Counted from the first letter of the stretch, positions 45,683 to 57,366 are shown. The stretch: DNA of 64,000 bases from Apoda limacodes (GCA_946406115.1 OX291552.1:5580001-5644000), one strand, 5' to 3'. Translations and numbers: made by a program. Notes: generated by a model from the letters alone, not told the origin.

Positions 45683-46201
45683 AGTCTAAGTTGTTATGCA
45701 CATAGGCACCGGGTAAGGTTTCTGAATTAGTACAATCTCTTCACAATGGGCGGTGATAAACAACGTTCGCGGGGTCAGCTAGTTTATAATCTTTATTTAT
45801 TATGTTAGGTTGTGTCAAAGAAAATAGTCCAAAGTTAAAGGAGTTAGAGACGTGTGATAGTATAGAGAGCCAGTTCCATAGTAGTAGTGGCATAGTAATA
45901 TATTACGTTTAATATAGCTTATTCCATTATTGAGAAATATAGGTAGGATATTGCCCAAAAATATACAAAGCTGCTAACTGCTCATAACTGATTCTATCTC
46001 TTTTAGACACGATGCTAGGTGAGACAGCGTGCTTTTTAGCCGCGTCCACGAGTCAGTTCGAGCCCGCGACTAATTGAACCTTAACGTGTATATAACCTGT
46101 GACTAAACGAGCCACGCAGAGTGCAGTTTCTTGGAAACTTGAGGAAAAATAGCAGTTTGAACAATGTAGATAGAACTTATATTTTCGACTTATTTACAAA
46201 C

Positions 46202-47858
46202 TAGTCCAGGAGGAATCGGCGCATGAGTACCGAAAACTATTCGACCTCAATTTTTTTATGCTATCCTCTTCAAATTGCCCTTCTAATGATATAAATGCAT
46301 GTTGCCATGGCGCAACCCGGTGCCATATTGTTTAAACCGAAATTGTTTAAACAATTACAAAGAATTGTTATTTTTCAACCGGACAATTTTTTTTCATATT
46401 CTTTATTGAAATACCAATAAAAAAAGTCCTATGACTTTTAACGATAAAGTTAATATTTTTAAAGATATGAATTTTTAAAGGTTCGAAAAATCTCAAATTT
46501 GGGTACTTTCGACCCATGAAAAATATATTAAAAAAAAACATAATGTCTTAGTAATATTTTTTTATTAATTCTTTATACAATTGTTAATAATATTGTAAAA
46601 AGAGATTTTAAAAAATTTCATTGTTTATATCTTTTTTTTAATTGTTAATTCCGCGCGCTCGCAAGTATGCGTCGCTTACCTCTAAGTATCGCTGTCTCTC
46701 TCTGACTCATGCGTTGCGTCGGCCTCTCTGTGTCTCGAATCATTATTTATCATTTATCTTAAAAACTATCAACTTTGTCAAGATTGTTAAAGAGAGCAAT
46801 GTTATTAATTATTAAATTGTCTACAATTTGTTTTTTATAAATTTTTTTCTGAAATCAATTTTTCAAAAGTTATTTAAGCATAAATCGAAACATGTAATTA
46901 AAATTACTTTTTTATTAGTTTATATTACTTTTTTGTTATTATCATAGTAATTTTTGCATTTATATCAACAATAATAAGATATAATGGTATTTGACTATTT
47001 TTTTAAATCACAATTACCTATTTATAAATAATAAAAATATATTGGGTACGCACTTGAATGTTTAGAAAAAACATTCAAATGAATTAAAAAAAAATAATTT
47101 TACGTACATGTATCATAGTGCGTGTACTTTTGTGTCTATATAAGAAAAAGATTCTTTTCTTTGTTTTTTATTCTTTCAAGGTTACTCTTTGTATAAAACC
47201 TCGAGATCTTTGTTTGTTCTTGTGACAAAATTATTGATTATATATAACATTTAAAATAAAAATACAAGTTAGTGCATGTCGATTCTCAACTGATCATCCT
47301 TTGTTTTTTACTCATAGTTATTCAGTCTTTTTTATTTCGTTTAAGATTTAAGATCGTTAATCGTTAAGCGATACTTAGAGGTAAGCGACGCATACTTGCG
47401 AGCGCGCGGAATTAACAATTAAAAAAAAGATATAAACAATGAAATTTTTTAAAATCTCTTTTAACAATATTATTAACAATTGTATAAAGAATTAAAAAAA
47501 AAATATTACTTAGACATTATGTTTTTTTTTAATATATTTTTCATGGGTCGAAAGTACCCAAATTTGAGATTTTTCGAACCTTTAAAAATTCATATCTTTA
47601 AAAATATTAACTTTATCGTTAAAAGTCATAGGACCTTTTTTATTGGTATTTCAATAAAGAATATGAAAAAAATTTGTCCTGTTGAAAAATAACAATTCTT
47701 TGCAATTGTTTAAACAATTTCAGTTTAAACAATATGGCACCGGGTTGCACCATGGCAACATGCATTTATATCATTAGAAGGGCAATTTGAAGAGGATCGC
47801 ATAAAAAAATTGAGGTCGAATAGTTTTCGGTACTCATGCGCCGATTCCTCCTGGACTA
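46202..47858. repeat. Foldback element with two 492-bp inverted arms
   Basis: Arms 46202-46693 and 47367-47858 are inverted near-identical copies differing at only a few sites. Outer ends read TAGTCCAGGAGGAATCGGCG; inner ends read AAGTATCGCT next to a GCGCGCTCGCAAGTATGCGT block. The 673-base spacer is AT-rich. AAAC stands next to both outer ends and may be a 4-bp target duplication. No coding region is convincing. A transcript across it would form a hairpin of about 490 bp. Confidence 0.85.
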
Positions 47859-49662
47859 AACAGAGTAGTAGATACGCATATCTACATTGTCAAAACCATA
47901 GACTTAGAGATAACATAGAAGTAAAAGCACATATGGCTTGTTTCGTTGTTGTTTCGTTTCCATTGACGATCGTCTGAAGAAATCGTAATTGAATTTGAAA
48001 ATGAATAATGATCCACAAGAATCCACAACAAAATATGGGACCACTATTGACGCGGTATTTTCCAGATATTTAGAGGATATCAAGTCTCAAACTTATGTTT
48101 CTTATTTCAGTTACCATAAACCTATAGTTTCAATAATAAAAAATCCTGAATAACCTACATGTATTGTTAGACGATAATAACTTCTCATTTATTCAATAAA
48201 AGAAAAAAAAATTTTTTCTTATCGATCACCACGTTCAAAAAGTGTAACTTGAATTAATATCAAAGAAAACTTGAATAAATATCAAAGAACTGCATAAATA
48301 AAAAAAAAATTATAATTGCATAAGTTGATCAAAAATACTATGCAATAGCTTTACCGCGGCAGTCCCCGAGTGCCACTGTTCTTTTTTTACTTTTTTTCCA
48401 ATATCAGTTGTGTTAGTGTGAGTTTGTAGAATTGCATGAGATTTTGCCATAAATTTAAATGTTATTTAATGGAAGTTTCATTTGTTCGACGACCAAATTC
48501 AGAAGTAGAAAGTAGTAATTCACTGTTTTTTAGTATTTAGCACTGTAACACCATCTGCTGATGAGTGGGCCGCTCTACGAGTGCGGTATTTAACCTTAAG
48601 GTCTTTGATTATAACTATGTTGTGTTAGGAGCCGCAGCTGCTAAAACCATAGCTAGGCGTATAGAACGCGACCAATTACTTATCTGAATGCTTACAGTTC
48701 GAGGCCTTCAAACAGGAAGTCATAGGTCAGGATATGATTCCTTACCGGCTTTCATACGCACGGCCTACCTTCGCCTTAAGCAAGGGTCCATCACAGCAAG
48801 GGCCAAGTGCGGATATGCTTGTATATACTGAAACATGGACATACGGTTAAATTCTGTGAGATGTATTTCTCGAGGTCTTTTTGTGTAAACCTCATTTGTA
48901 GCGTAGTGCATAGTAACGAAAACAGTGATTTTTATATTACGTTAATTTATGTTTACACTATTGCCTACTTATTTGAGTTCGTCCTTGTGGACATTTAAAA
49001 AAAAACAAAACTTTTAACTGTTTTACAGGAACTCCTTGATAAATTCTAAAGAATGGATTGTTATTTATCTGTTCTTCCAGCTACACCTTAGCCAACAATT
49101 AAGTCACCCCATTGCGCAGTTGTTACGACTTGAAGGATATTGCCCCTCGATTTCATGCGTGGACTAAATACCCTGCATAGTACCAGACACCATGACCAAA
49201 ATCGTGTATGATTTATTGCCAAAACTTATAAAATTCTTAGATTATGCTATACTTGTGCTGCAAAGCATCATGCGGGGACATTTTTGCTAAGTTTTTTTTT
49301 TATTTTGGAGTTGTAGCTGACATTGATAATGTCAGGAAATGCTATTTTGGTAATCCTGACATAAAAATAAAAGATAAACCGGGTAAATACATAGGTCGGA
49401 AAGATCTGGCTTGAGCATGTTTTTAAAAATAACACTTCATGTCACGTGTTAGCTTAAAAAACAGACAATATTATGATATTCTACTAAAAAATACTAGTTT
49501 ATTTTTAGCGCATTCTTATTTTCTTTTAAGGGTTCCGTACCTCAAAAGGAAAAAACGAACGAAACATGGCGGAAGAACTATCTACATATAATGACGATAA
49601 TTATGAGTTCGTATGGAACCCTCGGTGCACGGATTTTCGTATTTTCGTCAAATCTAGAATAG
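47859..49662. other. Intergenic sequence, nothing assigned
   Basis: AT-rich. At 48690-48780 a short frame (FEAFKQEVIGQDMIPYRLSY) is open but not recognised. From 49535, GGGTTCCGTACCTCAAAAGG is the alternative end motif of family G-like repeats. No upstream exon of pseudogene 2 was found. Confidence 0.45.
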
Positions 49663-49798
49663 TATGCTTCTTTGCTTGTTATTATCTACATCCACGGTGG
49701 AGCCTTCATGTATGCTGCTGGGAGCTTGTATGATCCTATACGTCTCATGGATCGGGATTTGGTTGTCGTCACATTTTACTATAGGCTGGGCCCTTAAG
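49663..49798 (+). pseudogene. Carboxylesterase pseudogene 2, oxyanion-hole exon with stop
   Basis: Reads LVIIYIHGGAFMYAAGSLYD then DRDLVVVTFYYRLGP, the typical HGGAF oxyanion-hole exon of carboxylesterases. The expected final codon (Leu in YRLGPLG) is TAA at 49795-49797, one base away from the usual TTA. The donor GTAATG follows in the correct phase. No upstream exon with matching phase and none of the next five exon types were seen nearby. I infer a dead or dispersed copy. The 5' border (after AATAG) is a guess. Confidence 0.8.
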
Positions 49799-50271
49799 GT
49801 AATGGGCTCTTTGCTGCATTTCTATAAATAAGTATTTGTTTAGGCTAACACTATATCATCTTACAATCGTTACAATAACAATACAATATAATAAACTCTT
49901 TGTGGCAAAAAAATATACAGATTATGGTATTTTTTTTACATAATAAAGAAAAGTAATACAATATGGTGGTCTTATCGCTAACTCAGCTATCTCTTCCAGA
50001 CAAACATTTACTAGAATATATTTTTATATATTTAAGTATTTTTTTTAAATGGCAGGCTTTATGTCCAGTTATTATGTCCGGAAAGGTAAATAAATGCGAA
50101 GGAACCGAGAAATCTCATTTTATATATAGTAAAGAGCCCCGTTTCCTTTTAGAAATTGCTAATCGGTATGTATCGGGGCACATTCATGTTTGATTTGTTT
50201 AGATTATCTTTATGACATTTTTTTTCATTCTTGTTATTAATGTCAATAAATATTTTCTTAGTTACAGAAAA
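49799..50271. other. Sequence inside pseudogene 2, nothing recognised
   Basis: AT-rich, would be intron. Confidence 0.5.
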
Positions 50272-50358
50272 TAAAAAGATTAACTTCGATCCAGGACTTC
50301 ACCCTGCTATAATTCTTACACTCCGTGTCAGTGCTATAGCAATTGAGCTATCGGCTTT
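50272..50358 (-). repeat. tRNA-derived SINE head, copy 3
   Basis: On the - strand CCGATAGCTCAATTGCTATA (A box), ACACGGAGTGTAAG (anticodon arm block as in copy 2) and GAAGTCCTGGATCGAAGTTA (B-box region and 3' flank as in copy 1). It does not fold as a good tRNA. Confidence 0.6.
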
Positions 50359-50574
50359 TTATTCGGCAAAAAAAGCTAACAAGATAGAGATTGAAAAGAC
50401 CTTCCGCTTACATTTTATGAGATCCAGTGAGAAACTCGATTTTCTAAACTACTCTAGACATTTATTTATTTACAAAATATTTCTAGTGGCTTCACCCGCC
50501 CTAAATTCAGTTATCGGCGTGGTACTCCGTAATTATACCAATGAAGTTTGCTATAGCAAGCTTTACCTGCAGTT

Positions 50575-50760
50575 ATAGTAATTTATAGCTCAGTTATAGT
50601 TACTCCCGCGGGAACTTTAAAATTTTTCGGGATATTCCTATTCCAAGACCTAACCTATATGTGTGTCAAGTTTCATCCCGTTCACAGATTGAAGCGTGAT
50701 TGCGTAACAAACATCCATCTATCCATCAGTCTATCCAGATAAAATTAGAAGGATTGTTTA
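50575..50760 (-). repeat. Dispersed family K copy 4 (inverted)
   Basis: TAGTTACTCCCGCGGGAAC, TATGTGTGTCAAGTTTCATC and AACAAACATCCATCTATCC in reverse order of 40910-41140. Confidence 0.65.
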
Positions 50761-50866
50761 AATCCACAATAATTATAAAACTATTATAGATACAAATCGA
50801 TCTTATCAGTAAGTAGGTAATAAAATTAAAAAAACCTTATATAAAATTACAAACAAAAATAAAACC

Positions 50867-51125
50867 GACCAAGTGCGAGTCGTACTCCGCAGTAGGGTTC
50901 CGCACCTACCACCATTTACGTAATTTACAAACACAAACGAAAACAAAAAGTTTGCCGTCCGTCAAACAAAAAGCGGTCACCTATGCAATTACTGACCAAG
51001 TCCGACGTTGCTTAACCTTAAATATCGTTTCCAACAAACAAATGTGTTACTGTTTCACTGAATAATAAGCTAGATGGCGCTGTGACGGTGATTTAAGATG
51101 GTAGATGACTGAGGCTTGTCTCACA
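50867..51125 (+). repeat. Dispersed family G, 5' part
   Basis: CCGACCAAGTGCGAGTCGTA, GGGTTCCGCACCTACCACCA and TTACGTAATTTACAAAC; it matches 12793-13030 in order and ends where the LINE begins. Confidence 0.65.
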
Positions 51126-51172
51126 TTTATCATCATCTAACACACCGATGGGCAGCACTAGCCAATGAAAGT

Positions 51173-52335
51173 CAGGGGAAGCATTGGCATGTAGCCTGGA
51201 CATAGCGAAGGCATTTGATCGGGTATGGTACCGGGGTCTTCTATCGAAGTTGCCATGTTACGGAGTGCCCGAAGGTTTATGCAAATGGGTGACTACCTTA
51301 TTGTTTGGCAGACGCATACGAACCGTAGTTGACGGTAGTTGCTCTGATAGCATGGACATTTATGCCAGTGTCCAGCAAGGCTCTGTGCTGTTTCTACTGC
51401 ATATCAATGACATGTTGATCATCAACAACATGCATTGCAATGCAGATGAAAGTACTGGAGACGCTTATTACACGGGTTGTGCAAACATTCCTCGGGCCGT
51501 TGTGGAGGAAAACCGCGGAGAACTTGTGTCTCAAATCGAAACCACGCTGTCCAAGGTCTCTGACTGGGGACGCGTAAACTTGGTCCGATTCAACCCCAAA
51601 AAGGGACAAGTCTGCGCGTTCACCGCTAAAAAAACCTCACTCACTGTTGATCCACAATTCCAAAACACACTCCATCTCCAAGAGCATTGGGATCCTTGGG
51701 GTTGACATCTCCAGCAATGTTCAATTCCGAGATCATCTGCAAGACAAAATGAAGCTGGCGTCCAAAAAACTTAGTGTACTCAACAAAGTAAAGCATTACT
51801 TCACCTCGGGGCAAAGGTTGCTGCTTTACAAGTTGCAAGTCCGGCCTCATATGGAATACTGCTGCACTCTCACGGCGGATGCCAGCTTGGCCCTTTTGAC
51901 TCGGTTCAACGACGGTCTGTGAGAATTGTTGATAATTCCAAACTCGACATATGGAGCCCTTAAGTCTGAAGAGAGACTTTGCCTCTTTGTGTGTGTTCTA
52001 CCGCTTGTACAATGGGATGTGTTCTGAGGGATTGTTTGAAATGGTGCCCACGGCTTCTTTCTACAATCGCACCGCTCGCCATCGGCTGGGAATTCATTCT
52101 CACACTTTCGAACCGAAATTGCCGCGTACAATACAGTATCAGAGAAACTTCCACCCGCAAACGCTTGGGTTCTTGCCAAGGTTTCATCCAAGGACTACAG
52201 AATGGGGTTCTTCAAGAAAAAAGTTTCTTAAGGGTCGGCAACGCGCGGCAACCCCTGGTGTTTCAATCGTCCGTAAGCTACGGTGACCGCATACCATCAG
52301 GCGGACCATAAGCTTGTTTGCCACCTAAGTGGTAT
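51173..52335 (+). mobile_element. LINE family A (Jockey-type) copy 4, RT and 3' end
   Basis: + strand copy starting inside the RT and reaching the 3' end (GACCGCATACCATCAGGCGG, TTTGCCACCTAAGTGG, A run at 52337). It overlaps copy 3 and extends about 50 codons further 5'. It is inserted between the two exons of esterase pseudogene 2. Confidence 0.88.
51184..52286 (+). pseudogene. Non-LTR reverse transcriptase, broken
   Basis: The first frame (51184-51705) reads SLDIAKAFDRVWYRGLLSKL (RT motif with the first catalytic Asp) and SGRR-like FGRRIRTVVDGSCSDSMD. Compared with copy 3, four residues are missing after QQGSVL (a 12-base deletion removing SPTL), and YADDS has become NADES, so the catalytic pair is damaged. 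The frame shifts near 51680, and later parts (VQFRDHLQDKMKLASKKL, VRPHMEYCC, LRRDFASLCVFYRLYNG) lie in other frames. Confidence 0.88.
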
Positions 52336-52513
52336 AAAAAAAAATATACGAAAGAATTATCACGCCGCATTTTAATACCTGCAAAATTAAATGACACGTA
52401 TTCTTGTTCAACTGTCATTTCGACATTCTAAGTCTGGGTGCAAATCGGTGCAGCAGTTTGTTCTTTATCTCTAAAAACTGTTTTTTTTACGACGCAATAT
52501 TTATCTTCATGTA

Positions 52514-54472
52514 CGGTCGCGGTCAGAAAATGTTTACCAGTTTTGAAATTAGATTCTATATCACACTTTTTTCACTAAGTCTAAAATGCCATATCAAGTT
52601 ACTTATTACCTTTCAAAAGGTATTATGCAAAATGACGCATCAAGGAAAACAACAAGAATTATTGATCACTCTTTGATAATGGAACTAAAATCTTTATTTG
52701 TTGAAATGACATTTATCAAAAAATATTGTTTGAACGTCGTTTTGACAAGAGTAAAATTTTACAAAAGATTTTTTCATAACGAAATAAAATGGCAAGTTTA
52801 ACCCTGGAGCAAAGGGCTGAAATAATATTTGTCTTCGAAGATGGACATAGTATTAGTGCTATATCACTAGAACTCAATATATCGCGATTTACTGTGAGGT
52901 TTTGGATTAGGCGTCACGGCGAAGAAGGGCAAATAACAGATCATAGAAATAATTCAGGACGACGACGACCAATACTAACCGCCGCGCAAATAACAGAAAT
53001 CATTCGTCGTTACGAAGAGAATGGTTTCACACCAACTAGTTATTTTGCTGCTTTATATGGTGTCAGTGCTCGGACGATCCGACGAGCTTTGCACAATGTT
53101 GGACTACACTACAGACACCATGCTATTAAAGTGGAGCTGAAACCTCACCACAAAACAGCCCGGCTTAACTTTGCGCGACGACATCTCGATTTTGATTGGT
53201 CGAATACTATATTTAGCGATGAAAAAACTTTTAAATCAAGCCAAATCGGAAGATTAACTTTATGGCGCTACAATCGAACTCGGTATGATGAAGGTCATAT
53301 TGTGCCTCAAAACGAGTGAGGTCACATTACAGTAAACTTATGGTGGTGGATGAGCCTTGACGGCGTCGGAGAACTGGCGTCGTTAGAGATTAGGGCTACG
53401 GCCATTAATTATGTGTCGCTTTTGGAAGAAGTGATGCTGCCTACTGTGCGCGTAGTGTATCCTGTAACGGAATTCCCACACATTACTTACGTTCAAGATA
53501 ATGCACGGATACACACATTCCGTGCTACTATGGCGTGGTTCAACCTGCACCGTGACATTCGTCCCATTCAATGGCCCGCTCGGTCTGCTGATTTAAGCAC
53601 TATTGAAAATTTATGGGGACTAATGGTTCAACGCTGGGACTGTCAAAATGAAAGAAACCCTCAAGCTCTTAGATCACACTGTGCTCAAGTATTGGATGAT
53701 ATCAGAGGTACTGATCTATGCACGCGTCTTGTTGCATCTATGCGAGATAGACTACGTGCCGTCATAGCTGCAGAGGGAGGTTATGTTGAGATGTTAAATA
53801 ATGATTTTCGAAGTGTCTATTTTATTATTTCTTCAAATTCTTATTTAAAAAAAAAATATAAGTTTTTTCAAAGAAGGTTTTCTATATATTAAAACTTGAT
53901 AGTAGTCAGTCCGTCTCCTAGAGCAGAAATGGCGAACCCATGGCAATTCGGGCACGCCAATAATTTATGAAATTTCTATTTGCACCTACGTATGCTTGCA
54001 AGTCATTTTTAGAAATGAACTCTAGTTTAGCTTCCATACTGCTTAGTAACAAAGTACGAGCTTGCCCTTATGTGAGATTTTTAGCACTTAATTTGCAACA
54101 GCAGATATCACACATTTTTTTTTTATTTGAATATAAATATTGAACATTTCGATTGCTGTAAACAATTCTAGCTGCAAGTATCTAAATAGCTTTAAGTTAA
54201 CAGCAATTTGTTTAATTTTTCTCCATTATTATTAAGTAACCCAGATTTTTTGACGGCACGTCATAGGTACAGTATTGTTTTTTTCATAGAAAATGGCACA
54301 TTCATTAATAAAGGTTCGTCATCCCTGTCCTAGAGCGATTGATTGTCATATTAGAAAAAAGATAATCTATGGTCAATCAAATTATTATGAAATAGACATT
54401 TAGAACTTGTGACTTAAATATGTGCATGCAATTGTGATCCTTAAGGTGGTAAACATTTTTTGACCGCGACCA
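52514..54472 (+). mobile_element. Tc1/mariner element with TIRs and TA duplication
   Basis: The left end (starting GGTCGCGGTCAGAAAATG one base in) and the inverted right end (GGTCGCGGTCAAAAAATG) match at 24 of 27 positions. TA flanks both ends (52512-52513 and 54473-54474). It contains one transposase frame (52789-53892) with a single stop. The element is about 1.96 kb, larger than most Tc1 elements, and carries about 560 bases of unassigned sequence after the gene. It is inserted between pseudogene 2 exons, about 180 bases downstream of the LINE. Confidence 0.92.
52789..53892 (+). pseudogene. Tc1-like DDE transposase, one in-frame stop
   Basis: A 367-codon frame with a single TGA (53317-53319, codon 177). 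N-terminal helix-turn-helix region: LTLEQRAEIIFVFEDGHSIS and a second HTH after GRRRP (TEIIRRYEENG, SARTIRRAL). The DDE catalytic residues are Asp144 (IFSDEKTF), Asp237 (YVQDNARIH) and Glu273 (ADLSTIENLWG), with 35 residues between the last two by my count. The enzyme would cut and paste the element at TA sites. Apart from the stop it is intact, so inactivation is recent or the stop is a sequencing error. ATG at 52789 is chosen as the start because it immediately precedes the first HTH. Confidence 0.93.
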
Positions 54473-54841
54473 TACAAATTCTCAAGTGTAAAAAAAAATC
54501 TCAAGAGTAGTTGCTCGTGCTACTGAACCGATTTTTATCCTAATATTATGATGTTATCATTGAAAAAGTCTATACGATACGCTCCTTGCTTCATTGGTTG
54601 GCTCACGTGGCATCGATTGCTGACCGACTAGCTGCTGCGAAGTGAAGCTTTTCGATGATAATTTTTTTGCTGACAATTTTGAACAAGCACCTTTATATTT
54701 ACGTTGAGATGCTACAGTGTTTCTATCTTGAGCACGTTAGGAATAACCTTATTTGCTAGAACCTTAGATATTAGTACGGTCCATGTAAGGTATCATGTAG
54801 CTCTACAATCCGAGAAAATATATGTATTTTTTATCTTATTG

Positions 54842-54994
54842 GGACATACAAATCATAGCTGGCAGCCCGTGATCCTTGGTTCTCCGGAGCTGAATTACTT
54901 GGATATCTATAATCCTAACAGATCCGAAATGAACTCAACTTTTGATTTTGGAAATCAGCGTTTTTGGGAAAGTTTGGGTTTGCTTGGATCTTAG
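54842..54994 (+). pseudogene. Carboxylesterase pseudogene 2, terminal exon
   Basis: Encodes SWQPVILGSPELNYLDIYN and ends DFGNQRFWESLGLLGS, TAG at 54992-54994. It aligns with the terminal exon of gene 1 (WLPVKPGFSELNYLAIS...FWDSLGLDS), so gene 1 is its closest relative here. No proper AG acceptor lies at the expected place before GHTNHSW, which agrees with decay. I infer it belongs to the same ruined gene as the exon at 49663-49798, since both are on the + strand in the right order. Confidence 0.85.
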
Positions 54995-55215
54995 ATCGTA
55001 TATTAAGAGCCCGTGCACACCTGAGATAATAGTTTGCTATAGTTTAGTTTACTCGATTTTGCCCTAGATTTTTGACGCGTGCTGTTGTAATAAGACTGAT
55101 AAAATTATCTTTTCAGCTAGTCGGTCAAGTTAGTCGATATGCCGTGAATTACTTAGATGTTGTAAGAATTTTCTTTAACATCAAACATGATGACCGACTA
55201 TATGAATGAAACGAA
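54995..55215. other. Intergenic, nothing recognised
   Basis: Short AT-rich stretch after the pseudogene. Confidence 0.5.
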
Positions 55216-55216
55216 T

Positions 55217-56146
55217 GTACACGGAGAAAAAAAATATTGTTCGAATTAAAACACTGTTTATTAAAATGCGTTAATATTAAGTTTTATTAATTTTAAAAAA
55301 AAAATATGGAAATTACAAACCAATATAAGATTTAGTACATTTTATTAATTCCATAAACTAATAACAACAAAATAGTTTTATTTATTTCCGTAATTAATAA
55401 TTTTTACTTCGGATTACAGAATTTTACAACTTTCCTCGAATTTATTAGTAGGGTAATTAATATCAACATATAAGGCTTACTAAAGATTACAAATAGTTTT
55501 ATTAAAGTGGGCAGATAAAACAATACTTGTCATTACAGTGAAGGCCAATTAACGTTTACAAACACCTTTCTAAGAATTAGTGAAGTTTACTAATAACAAA
55601 CAACATATCGTACTGCTACGAATTAAGGTTGACGTCACGCGTCTTACATCGCGCTATCGAAGTTTTTTCGATAGTTCGCATATATACCGACATTCCGAAA
55701 TGCAAGTAAAGTGTGACAAGGTGTTCTCTAGGCATAACATCTCTCATGGCGGGTAATTTCCCTTAACCGCAACTCCACAGATAGTAACCATGAGCTGAAC
55801 ACATTTGGGGCACCCTATCCGCCTTCATCTACCAGGTACACTGACCAGTAAATATCAACCGTACGCTTCGCATCAGAGAGTTTCATCAGAACCACCTATT
55901 CGTATCGGTGTAATTAAACGCTGATTGTAAGCGTGTTATAGTTTTTTGCATTCCATTAAATTTTACTTGTTTTTAGTAAACAGCACTGTTATTCCAACAA
56001 GACTAGTTTTATTTCTGTTAATAAATACAATAAGTAAAACGCATTGGTAACCGTCAGTGTAATTTACTTGTCCTCGGAATTACTAATATTTTAGTGGTTA
56101 TTAGTATTATTTACTTGTAGCTACTAAAGTTTTTTCTTCGTGTACC
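55217..56146. repeat. Non-coding element with short inverted ends (GTACACGGAGAAAAAA)
   Basis: The left end GTACACGGAGAAAAAAAA and, inverted, the right end GTACACGAAGAAAAAACTTT form a terminal inverted repeat of about 16 bp. The roughly 930 bases between are AT-rich in the flanks with a GC-richer middle (55620-55860) that includes the hairpin CTATCGAAG...TTTTCGATAG. No target duplication was resolved. Confidence 0.5.
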
Positions 56147-57143
56147 TATACGGTGTGCTAGAGTTCTTTAAAAGCCTTAATTAATATTAGTATGTTTGTA
56201 GTGTTAAATATTTTATGTAAGCTTATTATTTTCATTACACTCAATAGTGATTTGCATTCTTATTTATTTTTAAAGTCCTAGTTTTCTTAAAACTAACGTA
56301 GATTTTAAGAATCCCGTTCCCATCGCCAGATATCTATTCTATCTATATACATGTATGAAGACCCTCGATTTTGACGTGACAACGTCTTATAAATTGGTTT
56401 GCCGGGTGACACTTCAAGAAACTGCGTTACGCTCCGCTCACGTTATGCGCTCACAATGAGAGCGAGTGAGAGGCACGCGGCATGGTTAGCCCGCCTAAGA
56501 GCGAGAGAGACAGACATAAAAAGTGAAAGGCACAAGTTGTCACGTAAAACTTTCGCCCGTATACCGACTTTACAGGCAACCAGTTTTTTTCGTTTGTTTT
56601 TTAATATTATAAAAAAATGACATTATAACACATATTATGTAAGCATTTCAGGTGTCTACCAACTTAGGTATTAAAGATACAGCACCTTAAATGTCGGACG
56701 GAAATATAAACAGGCAGACACCGTGAACCGTTGAACCCTAAAAAGTAGCTATCTAACTATCTTTGTTCCTACTGTAAACTACCCTTGACAGATAGATCAG
56801 GTCCTGGAAACACTTACTATACTTTTTATCCCAAACTTGAGTTAGTTGTAAGAGTGAATAATATTTAAAAATTCAAAAGAATGTTTGTTTGTTTGCCCTG
56901 GCTTCACGAAGTAAGTAACCATTTATAGTAACTATCCCGCTGAAAACCACAATGCATAATTTTATCCACGCGAGTGACGCCGCAGGTAAAATATGATAAC
57001 TAAACATAAGGTAATAAAAAAAAACCTGCTTTCATACTCCGATAAAGATATATTTGTAAATTAATTAGCACACTTACATTTAACATTAAGGTAATATACC
57101 TATTTATTTATACAATAGAGCGTTTATTTATATTACAAGTAAT
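56147..57143. other. Intergenic sequence, nothing assigned
   Basis: Contains a family G end fragment (CGTTGAACCCTAAAAAGTAG) near 56728-56747 and a GC-richer patch at 56400-56540 with an unrecognised short frame. Confidence 0.45.
57123..57128 (-). promoter_or_regulatory. Polyadenylation signal of gene 3
   Basis: AATAAA on the - strand, 15 bases after the stop codon of gene 3; a second one lies at 57103-57108. Inferred from position. Confidence 0.5.
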
Positions 57144-57366
57144 TTATGGAAAGAAAGGGAAATTCAAAGGATTTTTGAACCTATCATAATGGTTCTCGTA
57201 GTGCATGTTCTCGTTAAACCCAAGATTGTTCCAAAACCTTCTCTCTCCATAATCATAAGACAGGTTCATTGTAAAGTTGGCTGGTGAACGTAAGTCCAGG
57301 TAGAGCATTGCTGCGGAACCAGGATTAACCGGTATCCAAGTGAAGTTACTTGACAGTTTTGGAACT
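57144..57366 (-). CDS. Gene 3, terminal exon with stop
   Basis: Acceptor CCTTGCAG. Encodes VPKLSSNFTWIPVNPGSAAM, LYLDLRSPANFTMNLSYDYG, ERRFWNNLGFNENMHYE and a longer tail than gene 1 (ending LNFPFFP). TAA is at 57146-57144. The W-P...YLDL...FW landmarks are the usual esterase C-terminus. Confidence 0.92.

Noticed and set aside
45410..45701. Repetitive proteins on both strands and a possible CRISPR-like array
   Set aside because: A 21-base head-to-tail repeat is always open in several frames; there are no spacers between units, so it is not a CRISPR.
46202..47858. Retroelement with LTRs
   Set aside because: The two long copies are inverted, not direct, and there is no coding region or primer site between them.
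52404..52676. Open frame before the transposase
   Set aside because: It crosses the left end of the Tc1-like element and has no motif.
54704..54841. Upstream part of the 96-residue frame before the pseudogene terminal exon
   Set aside because: It has no esterase similarity before GHTNHSW and is probably intron that happens to be open.
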